Below, one piece after another: positions 38,029 through 46,614 of a stretch of DNA of 64,000 nucleotides; position 1 is the first letter of the stretch, and every line of letters starts with the position of its first letter. The stretch lies in NCBI RefSeq assembly GCF_019061185.1, contig NZ_JAHQZU010000001.1, forward strand, positions 224,745 to 288,744, given 5' to 3'. This DNA comes from Paracoccus sp. Z118. GTDB lineage: Bacteria; Pseudomonadota; Alphaproteobacteria; Rhodobacterales; Rhodobacteraceae. Below the pieces are notes generated by a model. That model was not told the origin of the DNA. It did not search any database and saw nothing but the letters and a program-made list of their open reading frames with translations. The position numbers were made by a program, and so were the translations under genes.

Positions 38029-38806
38029 GGTCCAGATCCACCCCTCGGCCATCGTCGAGCCGGGGGCCGAGCTGGGGCAGGGGGTCCGCATCGGTCCCTT
38101 CTGCCATGTCGGCCCGCAGGTGCGGCTGGAGGATGGCGCGGTGCTGAAAAGCCATGTCGTCGTCACCGGCGACACGCATATCGGCCCCGACACGGTGATC
38201 TTTCCCTTTGCCTGCATCGGCGAGCTGCCGCAGGATCTCAAGTTCCGGGGCGAGCGCACGATGCTGCGGATCGGCGCGCGCAACCGCATCCGTGAATATG
38301 TCACCATGCATCCCGGCACCGAAGGGGGCGGCGGGCTCACCTCGGTCGGTGATGACGGGCTTTTCATGGCCTCCTGCCATGTCGCGCATGACTGCCGGAT
38401 CGGCAACCGCGTGATCCTGGTGAACAGCGTCGCCGTTGCAGGCCATTGCGTGCTGGAGGACGGGGTGATCGTCGGCGGCCTGTCGGGCGTTCACCAGTTC
38501 GTCCGCATCGGACGCGGCGCGATGATCGGCGCGGTGACGATGGTGACGGCCGATGTTCTGCCGCATGCGCTGGTGCAGGGGCCGCGCGGGCATCTGGACG
38601 GGCTGAACCTCGTGGGGCTGAAACGCGCCGGGGCAACCCGCGCCGACATCACCGCGCTGCGCGACCTGCTGGCGGCGCTGGCCGGTGGCAGCCTGCGCGA
38701 GACGGCGCGAAAGCGGGCCGAGCGCGAGGTTTCGGTGCTGGAGCGTGAGGTGCTGGACTTCATCCTCGCCCCGACCGAGCGCAGCTTCCTGACGCCTCAG
38801 GGATGA
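38021..38806 (+). CDS. lpxA: UDP-N-acetylglucosamine acyltransferase LpxA
   Basis: LpxA starts lipid A synthesis by moving a 3-hydroxyacyl chain onto UDP-GlcNAc. The 261-residue product is a left-handed beta helix with hexapeptide repeats from residue 4 ([20 protein letters not shown]), the active-site His in [13 protein letters not shown], and a helical C-terminus. It overlaps fabZ by eight bases and is followed by lpxI after ten. Confidence 0.96.
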   Translation: MAEVQIHPSAIVEPGAELGQGVRIGPFCHVGPQVRLEDGAVLKSHVVVTGDTHIGPDTVIFPFACIGELPQDLKFRGERTMLRIGARNRIREYVTMHPGTEGGGGLTSVGDDGLFMASCHVAHDCRIGNRVILVNSVAVAGHCVLEDGVIVGGLSGVHQFVRIGRGAMIGAVTMVTADVLPHALVQGPRGHLDGLNLVGLKRAGATRADITALRDLLAALAGGSLRETARKRAEREVSVLEREVLDFILAPTERSFLTPQG

Positions 38807-38816
38807 CGGGGCAGGG

Positions 38817-39632
38817 ATGACGGGCAGCGCGACAGGGCCGGTCGCGGTCATTGCCGGGCAGGGGCGGCTCGCGCCCCGCATCGTCGCGGCGCTGGACGCG
38901 CCCCGCGTCTTCGCGCTGGAGGGTTTCACCCCCGAGGGGCTGGCGGCCGAGCCGTTCCGGCTGGAACGCCTCGCCCCGCTGCTGGACCGGCTGGTGGATG
39001 AGGGCGTCGAGCGGGTGATCTTTGCCGGCGCCGTGCGTCGCCCCCGGCTGGATCCCGAGATGTTCGACCCCCGCACCGCCGCGCTGCTGCCGCGCATCCT
39101 GGGGGCGATGCAGTCCGGTGACGACGGCGCGCTGCGCGAGGTCATCGCCATCTTCGAGGATTGGGGCCTGTCGGTGGTCGGCGTGTCGGATATCCTTCCC
39201 GATCTGGTGCCCGGCGAGGGCGTGCTGGCGGGCGAGCCGACCCCTGCCGACCGCCGCGACGCCGAGCGTGGGGCGGAAATCCTCGCGGCGCTCGGGGCGC
39301 TGGACATCGGGCAGGGAACAGTGGTGGCGCAGGGCCTCTGCCTGGCCGTGGAAACGCTGCCGGGGACCGAGGCGATGCTGGATTTCGTCGCCCTTCATCC
39401 CGGCCTGCGGCCCGACCCGAAGGGCGCGCGGGGCGTCTTCTACAAGGCGCCGAAGCCGGGGCAGGACCTGAGGATCGACCTGCCGACGCTCGGCCCCGAC
39501 AGCGTGGCGCAGGCCGCGCGCGCGGGGCTGGCCGGGATCGCGTGGCAGGCGGGCGGGGTGATCCTGCTGGAGCGCGAGGCGACCGTCGCCGCCGCCAACG
39601 ATGCGGGCCTGTTCCTGTGGGCGCGGGCGTGA
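38817..39632 (+). CDS. lpxI: UDP-2,3-diacylglucosamine pyrophosphatase LpxI
   Basis: LpxI cleaves UDP-2,3-diacylglucosamine to lipid X, the job done by LpxH in enterobacteria. The 271-residue product has VAVIAGQGRLAPRIVAAL at the start, GAVRRPRLDPEMFDPRTA, and the catalytic-domain VAQGLCLAVETLPGTEAMLD and GVFYKAPKPGQDLRIDLP. It lies between lpxA and lpxB, the standard alphaproteobacterial position. Its stop overlaps the GTG start of lpxB (GTGA). Confidence 0.93.
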   Translation: MTGSATGPVAVIAGQGRLAPRIVAALDAPRVFALEGFTPEGLAAEPFRLERLAPLLDRLVDEGVERVIFAGAVRRPRLDPEMFDPRTAALLPRILGAMQSGDDGALREVIAIFEDWGLSVVGVSDILPDLVPGEGVLAGEPTPADRRDAERGAEILAALGALDIGQGTVVAQGLCLAVETLPGTEAMLDFVALHPGLRPDPKGARGVFYKAPKPGQDLRIDLPTLGPDSVAQAARAGLAGIAWQAGGVILLEREATVAAANDAGLFLWARA

Positions 39633-40792
39633 ACCCTCCGCGCATCTTCGTGCTGGCCGGAGAGCCCTCGGGCGACAAGCTGGGCGGCGCGCTGATGGCG
39701 GGGTTGAAGCAACTGGAACCCGGCGCGGAGTTCCGGGGCATCGGCGGGCCGGAAATGACCGCGCAAGGGCTGTCCAGCCTGTTCCCGATGTCCGAACTGA
39801 GTCTGATGGGCATCTGGGAGATCCTGCCGCAATACCGCGCGCTCAAGCGCCGGATGGCCCAGACCGCGCAGGCGGTGCTGGACTGGCGACCGGATGCGCT
39901 GGTGACGATCGACAGCCCCGATTTCGCCCTGCGGGTGGCGCGGCAGGTGCGCGCGGCCGACCCGAATATCCGCACGATCCACTATGTCGCGCCCTCGGTC
40001 TGGGCGTGGCGGCCGGGCCGGGCGGCGAAGATGGCGCAGGTGATCGACCACGTTCTCGCGATTCTGCCCTTCGAGCCGCCGCTGATGCGGGCCGCCGGGA
40101 TGACCTGCGATTTCGTCGGCCATCCGGTCGTCGCCGAACCCCGCGCCGCCGAAGCCGAAGCCGCCGCCTTCCGCCAGCGCCATGGCATCGCCCCGGACGC
40201 GCCGCTGGTCCTGTGCCTTCCCGGCTCGCGCCGGGGCGAAGTGCAGCGCCTCGGCCCCCGCTTCGACGAGGCGCTGATCCGCCTGCGCGACCGGATCCCG
40301 GAGATTCGGGTGGTGCTGCCGACCGTGCCGGGCGTGTCGGCCATGATATCCGAAATGACCCGCCGCTGGCCCACCGCGCCCATCGTCGTGGGCGACGCGG
40401 CAGGCAAGCGGGCCGCCTTCGCCGCCGCCGACCTGGCGCTGGCGGCGTCCGGCACGGTCAGTCTGGAACTGGCGGCAAACCGGGTGCCGATGGTGATCGG
40501 CTACGACATGGCCCCGCTCAGCCGGGTGGTGATCGGCTGGCTGCTGCGGACCGATACGGTGACACTGGTCAACCTCGTCAGCGAAACCCGCGCGGTGCCC
40601 GAGTATCTGGGCCGCAACTGCCTGCCGGGTCCCATGGCGCACGCGCTCTACGATCTGTTGGACGATCCTGCGGCGCGGGCCGAGCAGATGGCCGCGATGG
40701 AGCTGACGATGGAGCGTCTGGGCCGCGGGGGAGAGCCGCCCGGCCTGCGGGCGGCCCGTTCGGTTCTGGGCGCGATCGCCCGCGCGCGTTAA
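39629..40792 (+). CDS. lpxB: Lipid-A-disaccharide synthase LpxB
   Basis: LpxB joins lipid X and UDP-2,3-diacylglucosamine into the lipid A disaccharide. The 387-residue product has IFVLAGEPSGDKLGGALM at its start, SPDFALRVARQVR, HYVAPSVWAWRPGRAAKM and VLCLPGSRRGEVQRLGP, all family hallmarks. The start is GTG at 39629, overlapping the lpxI stop by four bases. It ends the long envelope operon; its stop overlaps, tail to tail, the stop of the minus-strand RidA gene. Confidence 0.96.
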   Translation: MNPPRIFVLAGEPSGDKLGGALMAGLKQLEPGAEFRGIGGPEMTAQGLSSLFPMSELSLMGIWEILPQYRALKRRMAQTAQAVLDWRPDALVTIDSPDFALRVARQVRAADPNIRTIHYVAPSVWAWRPGRAAKMAQVIDHVLAILPFEPPLMRAAGMTCDFVGHPVVAEPRAAEAEAAAFRQRHGIAPDAPLVLCLPGSRRGEVQRLGPRFDEALIRLRDRIPEIRVVLPTVPGVSAMISEMTRRWPTAPIVVGDAAGKRAAFAAADLALAASGTVSLELAANRVPMVIGYDMAPLSRVVIGWLLRTDTVTLVNLVSETRAVPEYLGRNCLPGPMAHALYDLLDDPAARAEQMAAMELTMERLGRGGEPPGLRAARSVLGAIARAR

Positions 40793-41136
40793 AGCGCCGC
40801 CGTCACGATGATCTCGACCTTGTAGTCGGGGCTGGCCAGCTTCGATTCGCCCGTCGCCCGCGCCGGGGCGTTCCCCTTGGACACCCAGGCGTCCCACGCC
40901 TCGTTCATCTGGGCGAAGTCGGCCATGTCGGACAGCCAGATCTGCGCCCGCAGGATGCGGGTCTTGTCGGTGCCCGCGGCAGTCAGAAGGCGATCTACCT
41001 CGGCCAGCACCTCGCGGGTCTGCTCCCCGGCGGATGCGCCCGGCGAGCCGACCTGACCGGCCAGATAGAGGACGCCGCCGTGGATCACCGCCTCGCTCAT
41101 CCGCTCGCCGCATTCGATCCGTTTGATGTCTGCCAT
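40789..41136 (-). CDS. RidA-family (YjgF/YER057c) protein
   Basis: The 115-residue product belongs to the small trimeric RidA superfamily, whose best-known members hydrolyse reactive enamine/imine intermediates. It has AVIHGGVLYLAGQVG and the late ILRAQIWLSDMADFAQMN and family region GNAPARATGESKLASPDYKVE. The arginine of the RidA imine-binding site appears as ARAT. An ATG six bases earlier (41142) overlaps the upstream permease stop, but GGAG is spaced correctly for the ATG at 41136. It is likely co-transcribed with the permease; a shared pathway is unproven. Confidence 0.88.
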   Translation of the reverse strand: MADIKRIECGERMSEAVIHGGVLYLAGQVGSPGASAGEQTREVLAEVDRLLTAAGTDKTRILRAQIWLSDMADFAQMNEAWDAWVSKGNAPARATGESKLASPDYKVEIIVTAAL

Positions 41137-41138
41137 GT

Positions 41139-41897
41139 TCATGCTCCGTTGATGAGACGCCAGAAGAATGCCGCCGTCATGCCGAAGCCGACCACCGCGA
41201 TCAAGCCGCGAAGCGCCGGCATCGGGATCAGGCGGGCGGCCGGCGCGCCGAGAAACCCGCCGAGGATGGTGCCGACGCTCATCACCAGACACTCCACCCA
41301 CACGATCTGCCCGCCCGCCGCGAAGATCGCCGCCGAGATCAGCGACAGCGCAAAGCTGAGCCAGGTCTTCAGCCCGTTCATCTCGTGCAGGTCCGTCATC
41401 CCCCACAGCGAGAACAGCGCCAGCAGGATGATCCCCAGCCCGCCGTTGAAATAGCCGCCATAGATGGCGACCGGGATCATCGTGCCCGCCCCGAACGCCG
41501 CGACCCCGCCCCGGAACCGCGAGGCGAAGGCCCGCACCTGCGCCGCGAAGACGAAGACCAGCGTGGCGATCAGCAGCAGGAACGGCACCAGCAGCGAAAA
41601 CGCCTTGCTGCTCGAGACCAGCAGCAGCACCGACCCGGTCGCCCCGCCCAGCAGCGTGAGCCATGTCAGCCGCACGACGACGGCGCGGTCCAGCCGCGCC
41701 AGATCGCGCCGGAACCCGATGGCCGAGGCGAGATAGCCCGGCAGCGCGGCCACGGTGGAACTCGCATTGGCGGCGATCGGCGGCACCCCGGTGAAGACCA
41801 GCGCCGGAAAGGTGATGAACGTGCCCCCGCCCGCGACGGCGTTCAGCATGCCGCCCAGAAAACCCGCCACGATCAGCAGGACCAGATCGAAACTCAC
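41139..41897 (-). CDS. TauE/SafE-family membrane permease
   Basis: The 252-residue product is a polytopic membrane protein of the TauE/SafE family, with about eight hydrophobic segments and the paired family motif GGMLNAVAGGGTFITFPAL near residue 15 and AIYGGYFNGGLGIILLALF near residue 143. Members have been linked to export of sulfite, sulfoacetate or other organosulfonates, but the substrate is not predictable. It directly precedes the RidA gene on the minus strand. The 279 bases upstream (41898-42176) up to the tRNA hold no recognisable gene. Confidence 0.85.
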   Translation of the reverse strand: MSFDLVLLIVAGFLGGMLNAVAGGGTFITFPALVFTGVPPIAANASSTVAALPGYLASAIGFRRDLARLDRAVVVRLTWLTLLGGATGSVLLLVSSSKAFSLLVPFLLLIATLVFVFAAQVRAFASRFRGGVAAFGAGTMIPVAIYGGYFNGGLGIILLALFSLWGMTDLHEMNGLKTWLSFALSLISAAIFAAGGQIVWVECLVMSVGTILGGFLGAPAARLIPMPALRGLIAVVGFGMTAAFFWRLINGA

Positions 41898-42176
41898 GAC
41901 GTGCGTGCCCCCTTGCTTCGGCTGCGCGCCGTGGCGCGGACACTGCCGCTTCGGGGCGGGGCGGGCAAGCCCCGCCGATGTTCATGGCGTGATGCCGGAC
42001 GGCAGAGATCCGGCGCGCCGACGGCTGGGAGCGGGAGAGTGCCAACCGGAGTTTCTTCGGGACTCGTCTCCCGAAATACGCCGATTCACGGGCGAATGTG
42101 CGGATCAGGCGGTCAGAAAACTCACCGCTACCTTCGCGCATTTTCCCGCAAGTTCCTGAAAATACATGAGGTTCGC

Positions 42177-42250
42177 TGGAGCGGGTGAAGGGAATCGAAC
42201 CCTCGTCGTAAGCTTGGGAAGCTTCTGCTCTACCATTGAGCTACACCCGC
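42177..42250 (-). tRNA. tRNA-Gly (anticodon CCC)
   Basis: The minus strand folds into a complete cloverleaf: acceptor GCGGGTG/CACCCGC, D stem GCTC/GAGC, anticodon arm with loop TTCCCAA (anticodon CCC), T arm with GGTTCGATTCC, and an encoded 3' CCA preceded by discriminator T. The anticodon stem has one mismatch at its top pair. It reads GGG codons. Confidence 0.93.
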
Positions 42251-42302
42251 GTTGCGCCTTCGCTAACGTGACCCGCGCCGCCGGTCAAGAGGCGGCTGCG
42301 GG

Positions 42303-42725
42303 CTACAGCAGCCCCATCTCGGCCAGCTCGCGGGCGAGCTTCGGGGGCAGGGGTTGTTCCACCTCGCGGCCAGGGGGCAGGTCCGTTGGCGCGTCGTCCG
42401 GCTTGAGATAGCGCCAGCCTTGGAAGGGGCGGCGCGGGACGCCCGTCACTCGCACCAGCTCGCGGTCGAGGATCAGGGCGCAGCGTTCGATGCCGTCCTC
42501 GCCCCGGCGCGGTTCCAGCGCGATCAGGCGCTGGCGGGCGAGCATCACGCCCTTGAACACCCAGTAGATCGAGCCGCCGGCCAGCAGCTCGGCTTCGCGC
42601 TTGGGTCGCATGCGGGTGACGTGCTGGGTCGGGCCGTCGCCGAAGCGGGCGCGCTGCCAGGTTTCCAGATCGGCGGGGGACTGCGCGCCGACGCAGAGTT
42701 TCATCATGTGCAGGGAAGCCGTCAT
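42303..42725 (-). CDS. DUF1489-family protein
   Basis: The 140-residue product matches the alphaproteobacterial DUF1489 family of unknown function. Visible features are HMMKLCVGAQSPADLETWQ at the start, a motif HVTRMRPKREAELLAGGSIY, KGVMLARQRLIAL and the late RPFQGWRYLKPDDAP. There is no membrane helix or signal peptide. The conserved WVFKGV and lysine/arginine-rich centre suggest an RNA- or nucleotide-associated role, but this is speculation. It is divergent from the exporter gene at 42838 by 112 bases. Confidence 0.8.
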   Translation of the reverse strand: MTASLHMMKLCVGAQSPADLETWQRARFGDGPTQHVTRMRPKREAELLAGGSIYWVFKGVMLARQRLIALEPRRGEDGIERCALILDRELVRVTGVPRRPFQGWRYLKPDDAPTDLPPGREVEQPLPPKLARELAEMGLL

Positions 42726-42837
42726 GGCCGGAATATAGGCCCGCGCCAGAATGGTTAACAGACCCGCAGCCATGTTCCCTGACGGCGCTTGCGCACGGGA
42801 TGCATCCACCCTAGCCGTGCCGGGGAAAGGACCACCC

Positions 42838-44040
42838 ATGTTCCGCGACACCCCTACCCGCCGCCTGCGCGAGGGCGAGCTGATCGCCATGCTGGCGCTG
42901 CTGTTTGCCACCGTTGCGTTCTCGATCGACGCGATGTTGCCTGCGCTGCCGCAGATCGCGGCCGTGCTGACGCCGGACGATCCGAACCGCGCGCAGCTGA
43001 TCCTGACGAGTTTCATGGCCGGGATGGGCCTCGGGACGCTGTTCGCGGGGCCGATCTCGGACGCGATCGGCCGCAAGGCGACGATCACCATCGGCTTCGC
43101 GATCTATCTCGTGGCCTCGGTCGGGGCGATGTTCGCAGGAACGCTGGACGTGCTGCTGGCGCTGCGCTTCGCGCAGGGGCTGGGCGCCGCCGCGCCGCGG
43201 ATCGTCGGCACGGCGATGGTGCGCGACATGTATCAGGGCCGCGAGATGGCGCGGATCACCAGCTTCATCATGATGGTGTTCATGATCGTTCCCGCCATGG
43301 CGCCGTTGATCGGGCAGGGGTTCATCCGGCTGTGGGGCTGGCACGGGGTCTTCGCCGGCTTCGTGATCTTCGGAACCGCCGGCTGGCTGTGGCTGACTCT
43401 GCGCCAGCCCGAGACGCTGCCCGCACCGGCCCGGCGGCCGCTGCGGCTGGGAACGCTGTGGAACGGCGTCCGCGAGGTCCTGTCGCACCGCGAGGTGGTG
43501 CTGACCACCGTGGTCCTCTCGCTGGGGTTCGGGCAGATGTTCGCGCTGCTGTCGTCGGCGCAGCAGCTTTTCGGCGAGGCCTACGGCAAGGGCGAGCAGT
43601 TCCCGCTGTGGTTCGCGGCCATGGCGGTCCTCGCTGGAAGCGGGACCATCCTCAACGCGCGGCTGGTGATGCGGTTCGGGATGCGGCGGCTGGCGCGGAC
43701 GGCCTATGGCGTTCAGGTCGTCATGTCGGCGCTGTTCCTGATCCTGCTGCTGACCGGCGCGCTGCCGCCGTGGCTGAACTTTCCGGCGTTCTTCGTATGG
43801 GCGGTCGGCGTGTTCATGATGGCCGGGCTGACCTTTGGCAACCTCAATGCGCTCGCCATGCAGAAACTGGGGCATATCGCCGGGATGACCGCCTCGGTCG
43901 TGTCGGCGATCTCGACCATCGGCGCGGTGGCGATCGCGGTGCCCGTGGGCCTGGCCTATGACGGCAGCGCGCTGCCGGTGGCGCTGGCGGCGCTGGTCTG
44001 TTCGGCCCTCGCATGGCTGCTCATGGGGCGGATGAAATGA
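42838..44040 (+). CDS. MFS multidrug efflux transporter, Bcr/CflA type
   Basis: The 400-residue product is a 12-helix major facilitator. It has SIDAMLPALPQIAAVL in helix 1, the MFS motif A region as GPISDAIGRKATITIGFAIY, and the Bcr/CflA-type FAQGLGAAAPRIVGTAMVRD with the helix-5 antiporter-like signature. Such proteins export bicyclomycin, chloramphenicol or other compounds with proton exchange; the actual substrate is unknown. The ATG at 42838 has AAAGGA before it. An in-frame extension to 42751 is not supported. rpsD follows but has its own promoter. Confidence 0.88.
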   Translation: MFRDTPTRRLREGELIAMLALLFATVAFSIDAMLPALPQIAAVLTPDDPNRAQLILTSFMAGMGLGTLFAGPISDAIGRKATITIGFAIYLVASVGAMFAGTLDVLLALRFAQGLGAAAPRIVGTAMVRDMYQGREMARITSFIMMVFMIVPAMAPLIGQGFIRLWGWHGVFAGFVIFGTAGWLWLTLRQPETLPAPARRPLRLGTLWNGVREVLSHREVVLTTVVLSLGFGQMFALLSSAQQLFGEAYGKGEQFPLWFAAMAVLAGSGTILNARLVMRFGMRRLARTAYGVQVVMSALFLILLLTGALPPWLNFPAFFVWAVGVFMMAGLTFGNLNALAMQKLGHIAGMTASVVSAISTIGAVAIAVPVGLAYDGSALPVALAALVCSALAWLLMGRMK

Positions 44041-44045
44041 CGCGG

Positions 44046-44073
44046 TTGACACCGCGCCCGCCGCTTATATAAG
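44046..44073 (+). promoter_or_regulatory. Promoter of rpsD
   Basis: TTGACA at 44046-44051 and TATAAG at 44068-44073 are separated by 16 bases and begin five bases after the stop of the exporter gene. This is a strong match to a housekeeping promoter in very GC-rich DNA. Transcription would start near 44080, giving an untranslated leader of about 105 bases for rpsD. Confidence 0.6.
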
Positions 44074-44096
44074 CGCCGCTTCCATTGGTGTTGGTG

Positions 44097-44140
44097 GACC
44101 CCGCAAGGGGAAGCCTGTCGCCCCCAGACTGAAACGGTCG
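44097..44140 (+). promoter_or_regulatory. Structured leader of rpsD, possible S4 autoregulatory element
   Basis: The leader contains CCCC-GCAA-GGGG (44099-44110), a hairpin closed by a GNRA tetraloop, followed by GACTGAAACGGTC (about 44127-44139), a second short hairpin. S4 represses its own mRNA through a structured leader in other bacteria, so this could be an S4-binding site, but it does not obviously match the known E. coli or Bacillus forms. Confidence 0.35.
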
Positions 44141-44186
44141 AAGGGGAAAGGACAACGCCCTTCACAACTGACGAAGGAGATCAGCG

Positions 44187-44807
44187 ATGACCAAACGCAC
44201 CGCTGCCAAATACAAGATCGACCGCCGCATGGGCGAAAACATCTGGGGCCGCGCCAAGTCCCCGGTGAACCGCCGCGAATACGGCCCCGGCCAGCACGGC
44301 CAGCGCCGCAAGCAGAAGCTGTCCGACTTCGGCACCCAGCTGCGCGCCAAGCAGAAGCTTAAGGGCTACTATGGCGATCTGACCGAAAAGCAGTTCCGCC
44401 GCATCTATGCCGAGGCCGAGCGCGTCCGCGGCGACACCGGCGAGAACCTGGTCGGCCTGCTGGAGCGTCGTCTGGACGCGATCGTCTATCGCGCCAAGTT
44501 CGTGCCGACCATCTTCGCCGCCCGCCAGTTCGTGAACCACGGCCATGTGCAGGTGAACGGCGAGCGCGTGAACATCGCCTCGTATCGCGTCAAGGAAGGC
44601 GACGTGATCTCGGTCCGCGAAAAGTCGCGCCAACTCACCATCGTTCTGGAAGCCGTCGGGCTGCCGGAACGCGACGTGCCGGACTATCTGGAAGTGGACC
44701 ACAACAAGATGACCGCGACCTTCGTGCGCATCCCGGCCCTTGGCGACGTGCCTTACGCCGTCGTGATGGAGCCGAACCTGGTCGTCGAATACTACGCCCA
44801 GAACTGA
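44187..44807 (+). CDS. rpsD: 30S ribosomal protein S4
   Basis: S4 binds 16S rRNA early and nucleates assembly of the small subunit. The 206-residue product has [19 protein letters not shown] at the start, the S4 domain with [20 protein letters not shown] near residue 112, and the conserved C-terminal VEYYAQN. Length is normal. A strong ribosome-binding site AAGGAG lies eight bases before the ATG. It is a single-gene unit with its own promoter, leader and terminator, set apart from the main ribosomal protein operons. Confidence 0.98.
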   Translation: MTKRTAAKYKIDRRMGENIWGRAKSPVNRREYGPGQHGQRRKQKLSDFGTQLRAKQKLKGYYGDLTEKQFRRIYAEAERVRGDTGENLVGLLERRLDAIVYRAKFVPTIFAARQFVNHGHVQVNGERVNIASYRVKEGDVISVREKSRQLTIVLEAVGLPERDVPDYLEVDHNKMTATFVRIPALGDVPYAVVMEPNLVVEYYAQN

Positions 44808-44830
44808 TTCGGTTCGCAGTTTGCAGATTT

Positions 44831-44857
44831 GGGCCGTCCCTTGGGGGCGGCCCTTTT
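44831..44857 (+). terminator. Intrinsic terminator after rpsD
   Basis: GGGCCGTCCC, a short loop, then GGGGGCGGCCC form a stable hairpin followed directly by TTTT, 23 bases after the rpsD stop. It is one of the few clear Rho-independent terminators in the window. Its position also argues against an upstream start for scpA. Confidence 0.85.
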
Positions 44858-44894
44858 CGTTGACAGCCCCAGCGCCTTGCCTGACCCTTCGCCC

Positions 44895-45689
44895 ATGAGC
44901 CGGCCCCCGCATCTGACCCCCGTGCCCGACCTGCCCGAGCCTGCGGTGCCGGGCCCCGACGCGCTGATCGTGGACGTGCCGGGCTATGACGGCCCGCTGG
45001 ACCTGCTGCTGACGCTCGCGCGGACGCAGAAGGTGGATCTCATGCAGATCAGCGTGCTGGCGCTGGCCGAGCAGTATCTTGCCTTCGTCGAGGAGGCGCG
45101 CAGCCTGCGGATCGAGCTTGCGGCGGACTACCTCGTGATGGCGGCGTGGCTCGCCTTCCTGAAATCGCGGTTGCTGCTGCCGCCCGATCCGCAGGCCGAG
45201 GGGCCATCGGCCGAGGACATGGCCGCGCATCTGGCGTTTCAGCTGGAGCGGCTTCAGGCCATGCGCGAGGCGGCGGCGCGGCTGATGGGGCGCGACCGGC
45301 TCGGGCTCGACCGCTTCGCCCGCGGCGCGCCGGAGACGGTGGCGCGGGTGCGGCGGGTCGAATGGCAGGCGAGGCTGATCGATCTGATGCGCGCCTATGC
45401 CCGGCTCAAGACCCGCGACGAGTTCCGCCCCTATGCCTTCGACCGCCGCGACATCTACACGATGGAGCAGGCCCTGGACCGGATGCGAGGGCTGATCGGC
45501 TTCGCGGGCGACTGGACATCGCTGGCCGAGTTCCTGCCGGATGGGTGGGAGGGCTCGGCCGACCGCCGCCGCTCGGCCACCGCCGCGACCTTCGCGGCCT
45601 CGCTGGAACTGGCCAAGCAGGGGCAGGTGGAATTGCGGCAGGGCGAGACCTTCGCCCCGATCTCGATCCGCCGGCGGAAGCGGACATGA
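44895..45689 (+). CDS. scpA: Segregation and condensation protein ScpA
   Basis: ScpA is the kleisin that bridges the SMC heads in the bacterial condensin. The 264-residue product has the kleisin N-terminal helix motif GYDGPLDLLLTLARTQKVDL near residue 31, then the conserved YLVMAAWLAFLKSRLLLP and the C-terminal winged-helix region starting FAASLELAKQGQVELRQGE. The ATG at 44895 avoids the rpsD terminator. The stop overlaps the scpB ATG by four bases, tying expression of the two partners. Confidence 0.93.
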   Translation: MSRPPHLTPVPDLPEPAVPGPDALIVDVPGYDGPLDLLLTLARTQKVDLMQISVLALAEQYLAFVEEARSLRIELAADYLVMAAWLAFLKSRLLLPPDPQAEGPSAEDMAAHLAFQLERLQAMREAAARLMGRDRLGLDRFARGAPETVARVRRVEWQARLIDLMRAYARLKTRDEFRPYAFDRRDIYTMEQALDRMRGLIGFAGDWTSLAEFLPDGWEGSADRRRSATAATFAASLELAKQGQVELRQGETFAPISIRRRKRT

Positions 45690-46354
45690 CCGGCGCCGCC
45701 CCGATCCCCGCCTTTCCGCCCCCCGACATGGCGCAGCAGGAACGCATGGTCGAGGCGATGCTGTTCGCCTCGGCCCAGCCGATGCGGATGGCCGACCTCG
45801 CCGCCCGGATGCCGACCGGCAGCGACCCGGCCGAGGCGCTGGCCGCGCTGCGCCGCCGCTATGCCGGGCGCGGGGTGGAACTGGTGCGGGTGGGCGATGC
45901 CTGGGCGTTCCGCACTGCCGGGGATCTCGGCTTCCTCATGCAGGAACAGACGGTCGAGCAGCGCCGCCTGTCGCGCGCGGCAACCGAAACGCTGGCGATC
46001 GTCGCCTATCACCAGCCCGTCACCCGCGCCGAGATCGAGGAAATCCGCGGCGTCGCCGTCAGCCGCGGGACGCTGGACCAGCTGATCGAGGTCGGCTGGG
46101 TCCGCATGGGCCGCCGCCGCGACACGCCGGGCCGGCCGGCGACCTTCGTCGTCACCGATGCGTTCCTCGACCACTTCGGACTGGAGCAGACCCGCGACCT
46201 GCCGGGGCTTTCGGAACTGCGGGCGGCGGGCCTGCTGGACGCTCGCCCGTCGGTTGCGGGCTTGCCCCTTGCGCGACAGGCCGGCGGGTCCAATATGGGC
46301 GAGGAAGATGCAGGCGAGTCGCTGCCTGCCGAAGATCTTTTCGACCAGCGTTAG
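45686..46354 (+). CDS. scpB: Segregation and condensation protein ScpB
   Basis: ScpB dimers bind the middle of ScpA in the SMC complex. The 222-residue product has two winged-helix domains with the family motifs VEAMLFASAQPMRMADLA, RLSRAATETLAIVAYHQPVT and EIEEIRGVAVSRGTLDQLIE, then GRPATFVVTDAFLDHFGL. The C-terminal tail is acidic. It overlaps scpA (ATGA). A small basic protein gene follows. Confidence 0.93.
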   Translation: MTGAAPIPAFPPPDMAQQERMVEAMLFASAQPMRMADLAARMPTGSDPAEALAALRRRYAGRGVELVRVGDAWAFRTAGDLGFLMQEQTVEQRRLSRAATETLAIVAYHQPVTRAEIEEIRGVAVSRGTLDQLIEVGWVRMGRRRDTPGRPATFVVTDAFLDHFGLEQTRDLPGLSELRAAGLLDARPSVAGLPLARQAGGSNMGEEDAGESLPAEDLFDQR

Positions 46355-46392
46355 GGGCCGCTGCCACCGCGCCTGTGGGGGGAACAGCAGGA

Positions 46393-46614
46393 ATGAACAT
46401 GAACGGCATTTTCGGGATGCTCGCCCGCATGGTGACCCGCCGGGCGATGAACTGGGGCGTCAACAAGGGCATCGACCGGATGTCACGCTCGGGCAAGGGA
46501 GGAGTGCCGAACGGACAACCTTCCGCCGCTGCGAAGAAGCAGGCCAAGGACATGCGGCAGGCCGTCAAGCGCGCCCGCCAGGCCGCCCGCATCACCCGCC
46601 GCTTCGGCCGCTGA
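46393..46614 (+). CDS. Small basic protein of unknown function, 73 residues
   Basis: The frame from ATG 46393 (or 46399, two codons later, which is better spaced from AGGA) encodes a strongly basic product: MNMNGIFGMLARMVTRRAMN, then a Lys/Arg/Ala-rich helical tail ending KRARQAARITRRFGR. It lies 38 bases after scpB and would be in the same transcript. Its last 23 bases overlap the end of the convergent lipocalin gene. I do not recognise a named family; a nucleic-acid or membrane-surface role would fit the charge, but that is a guess. Confidence 0.6.
   Translation: MNMNGIFGMLARMVTRRAMNWGVNKGIDRMSRSGKGGVPNGQPSAAAKKQAKDMRQAVKRARQAARITRRFGR

Noticed and set aside
41898..42176. A gene or RNA in the gap between the permease and tRNA-Gly
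   Set aside because: No frame with a start, recognisable motif or stable RNA-like structure could be found by eye.
42177..42250. tRNA-Gly read as anticodon TCC
   Set aside because: With the standard seven-base loop TTCCCAA, positions 34-36 are CCC; reading TCC needs a shifted loop.
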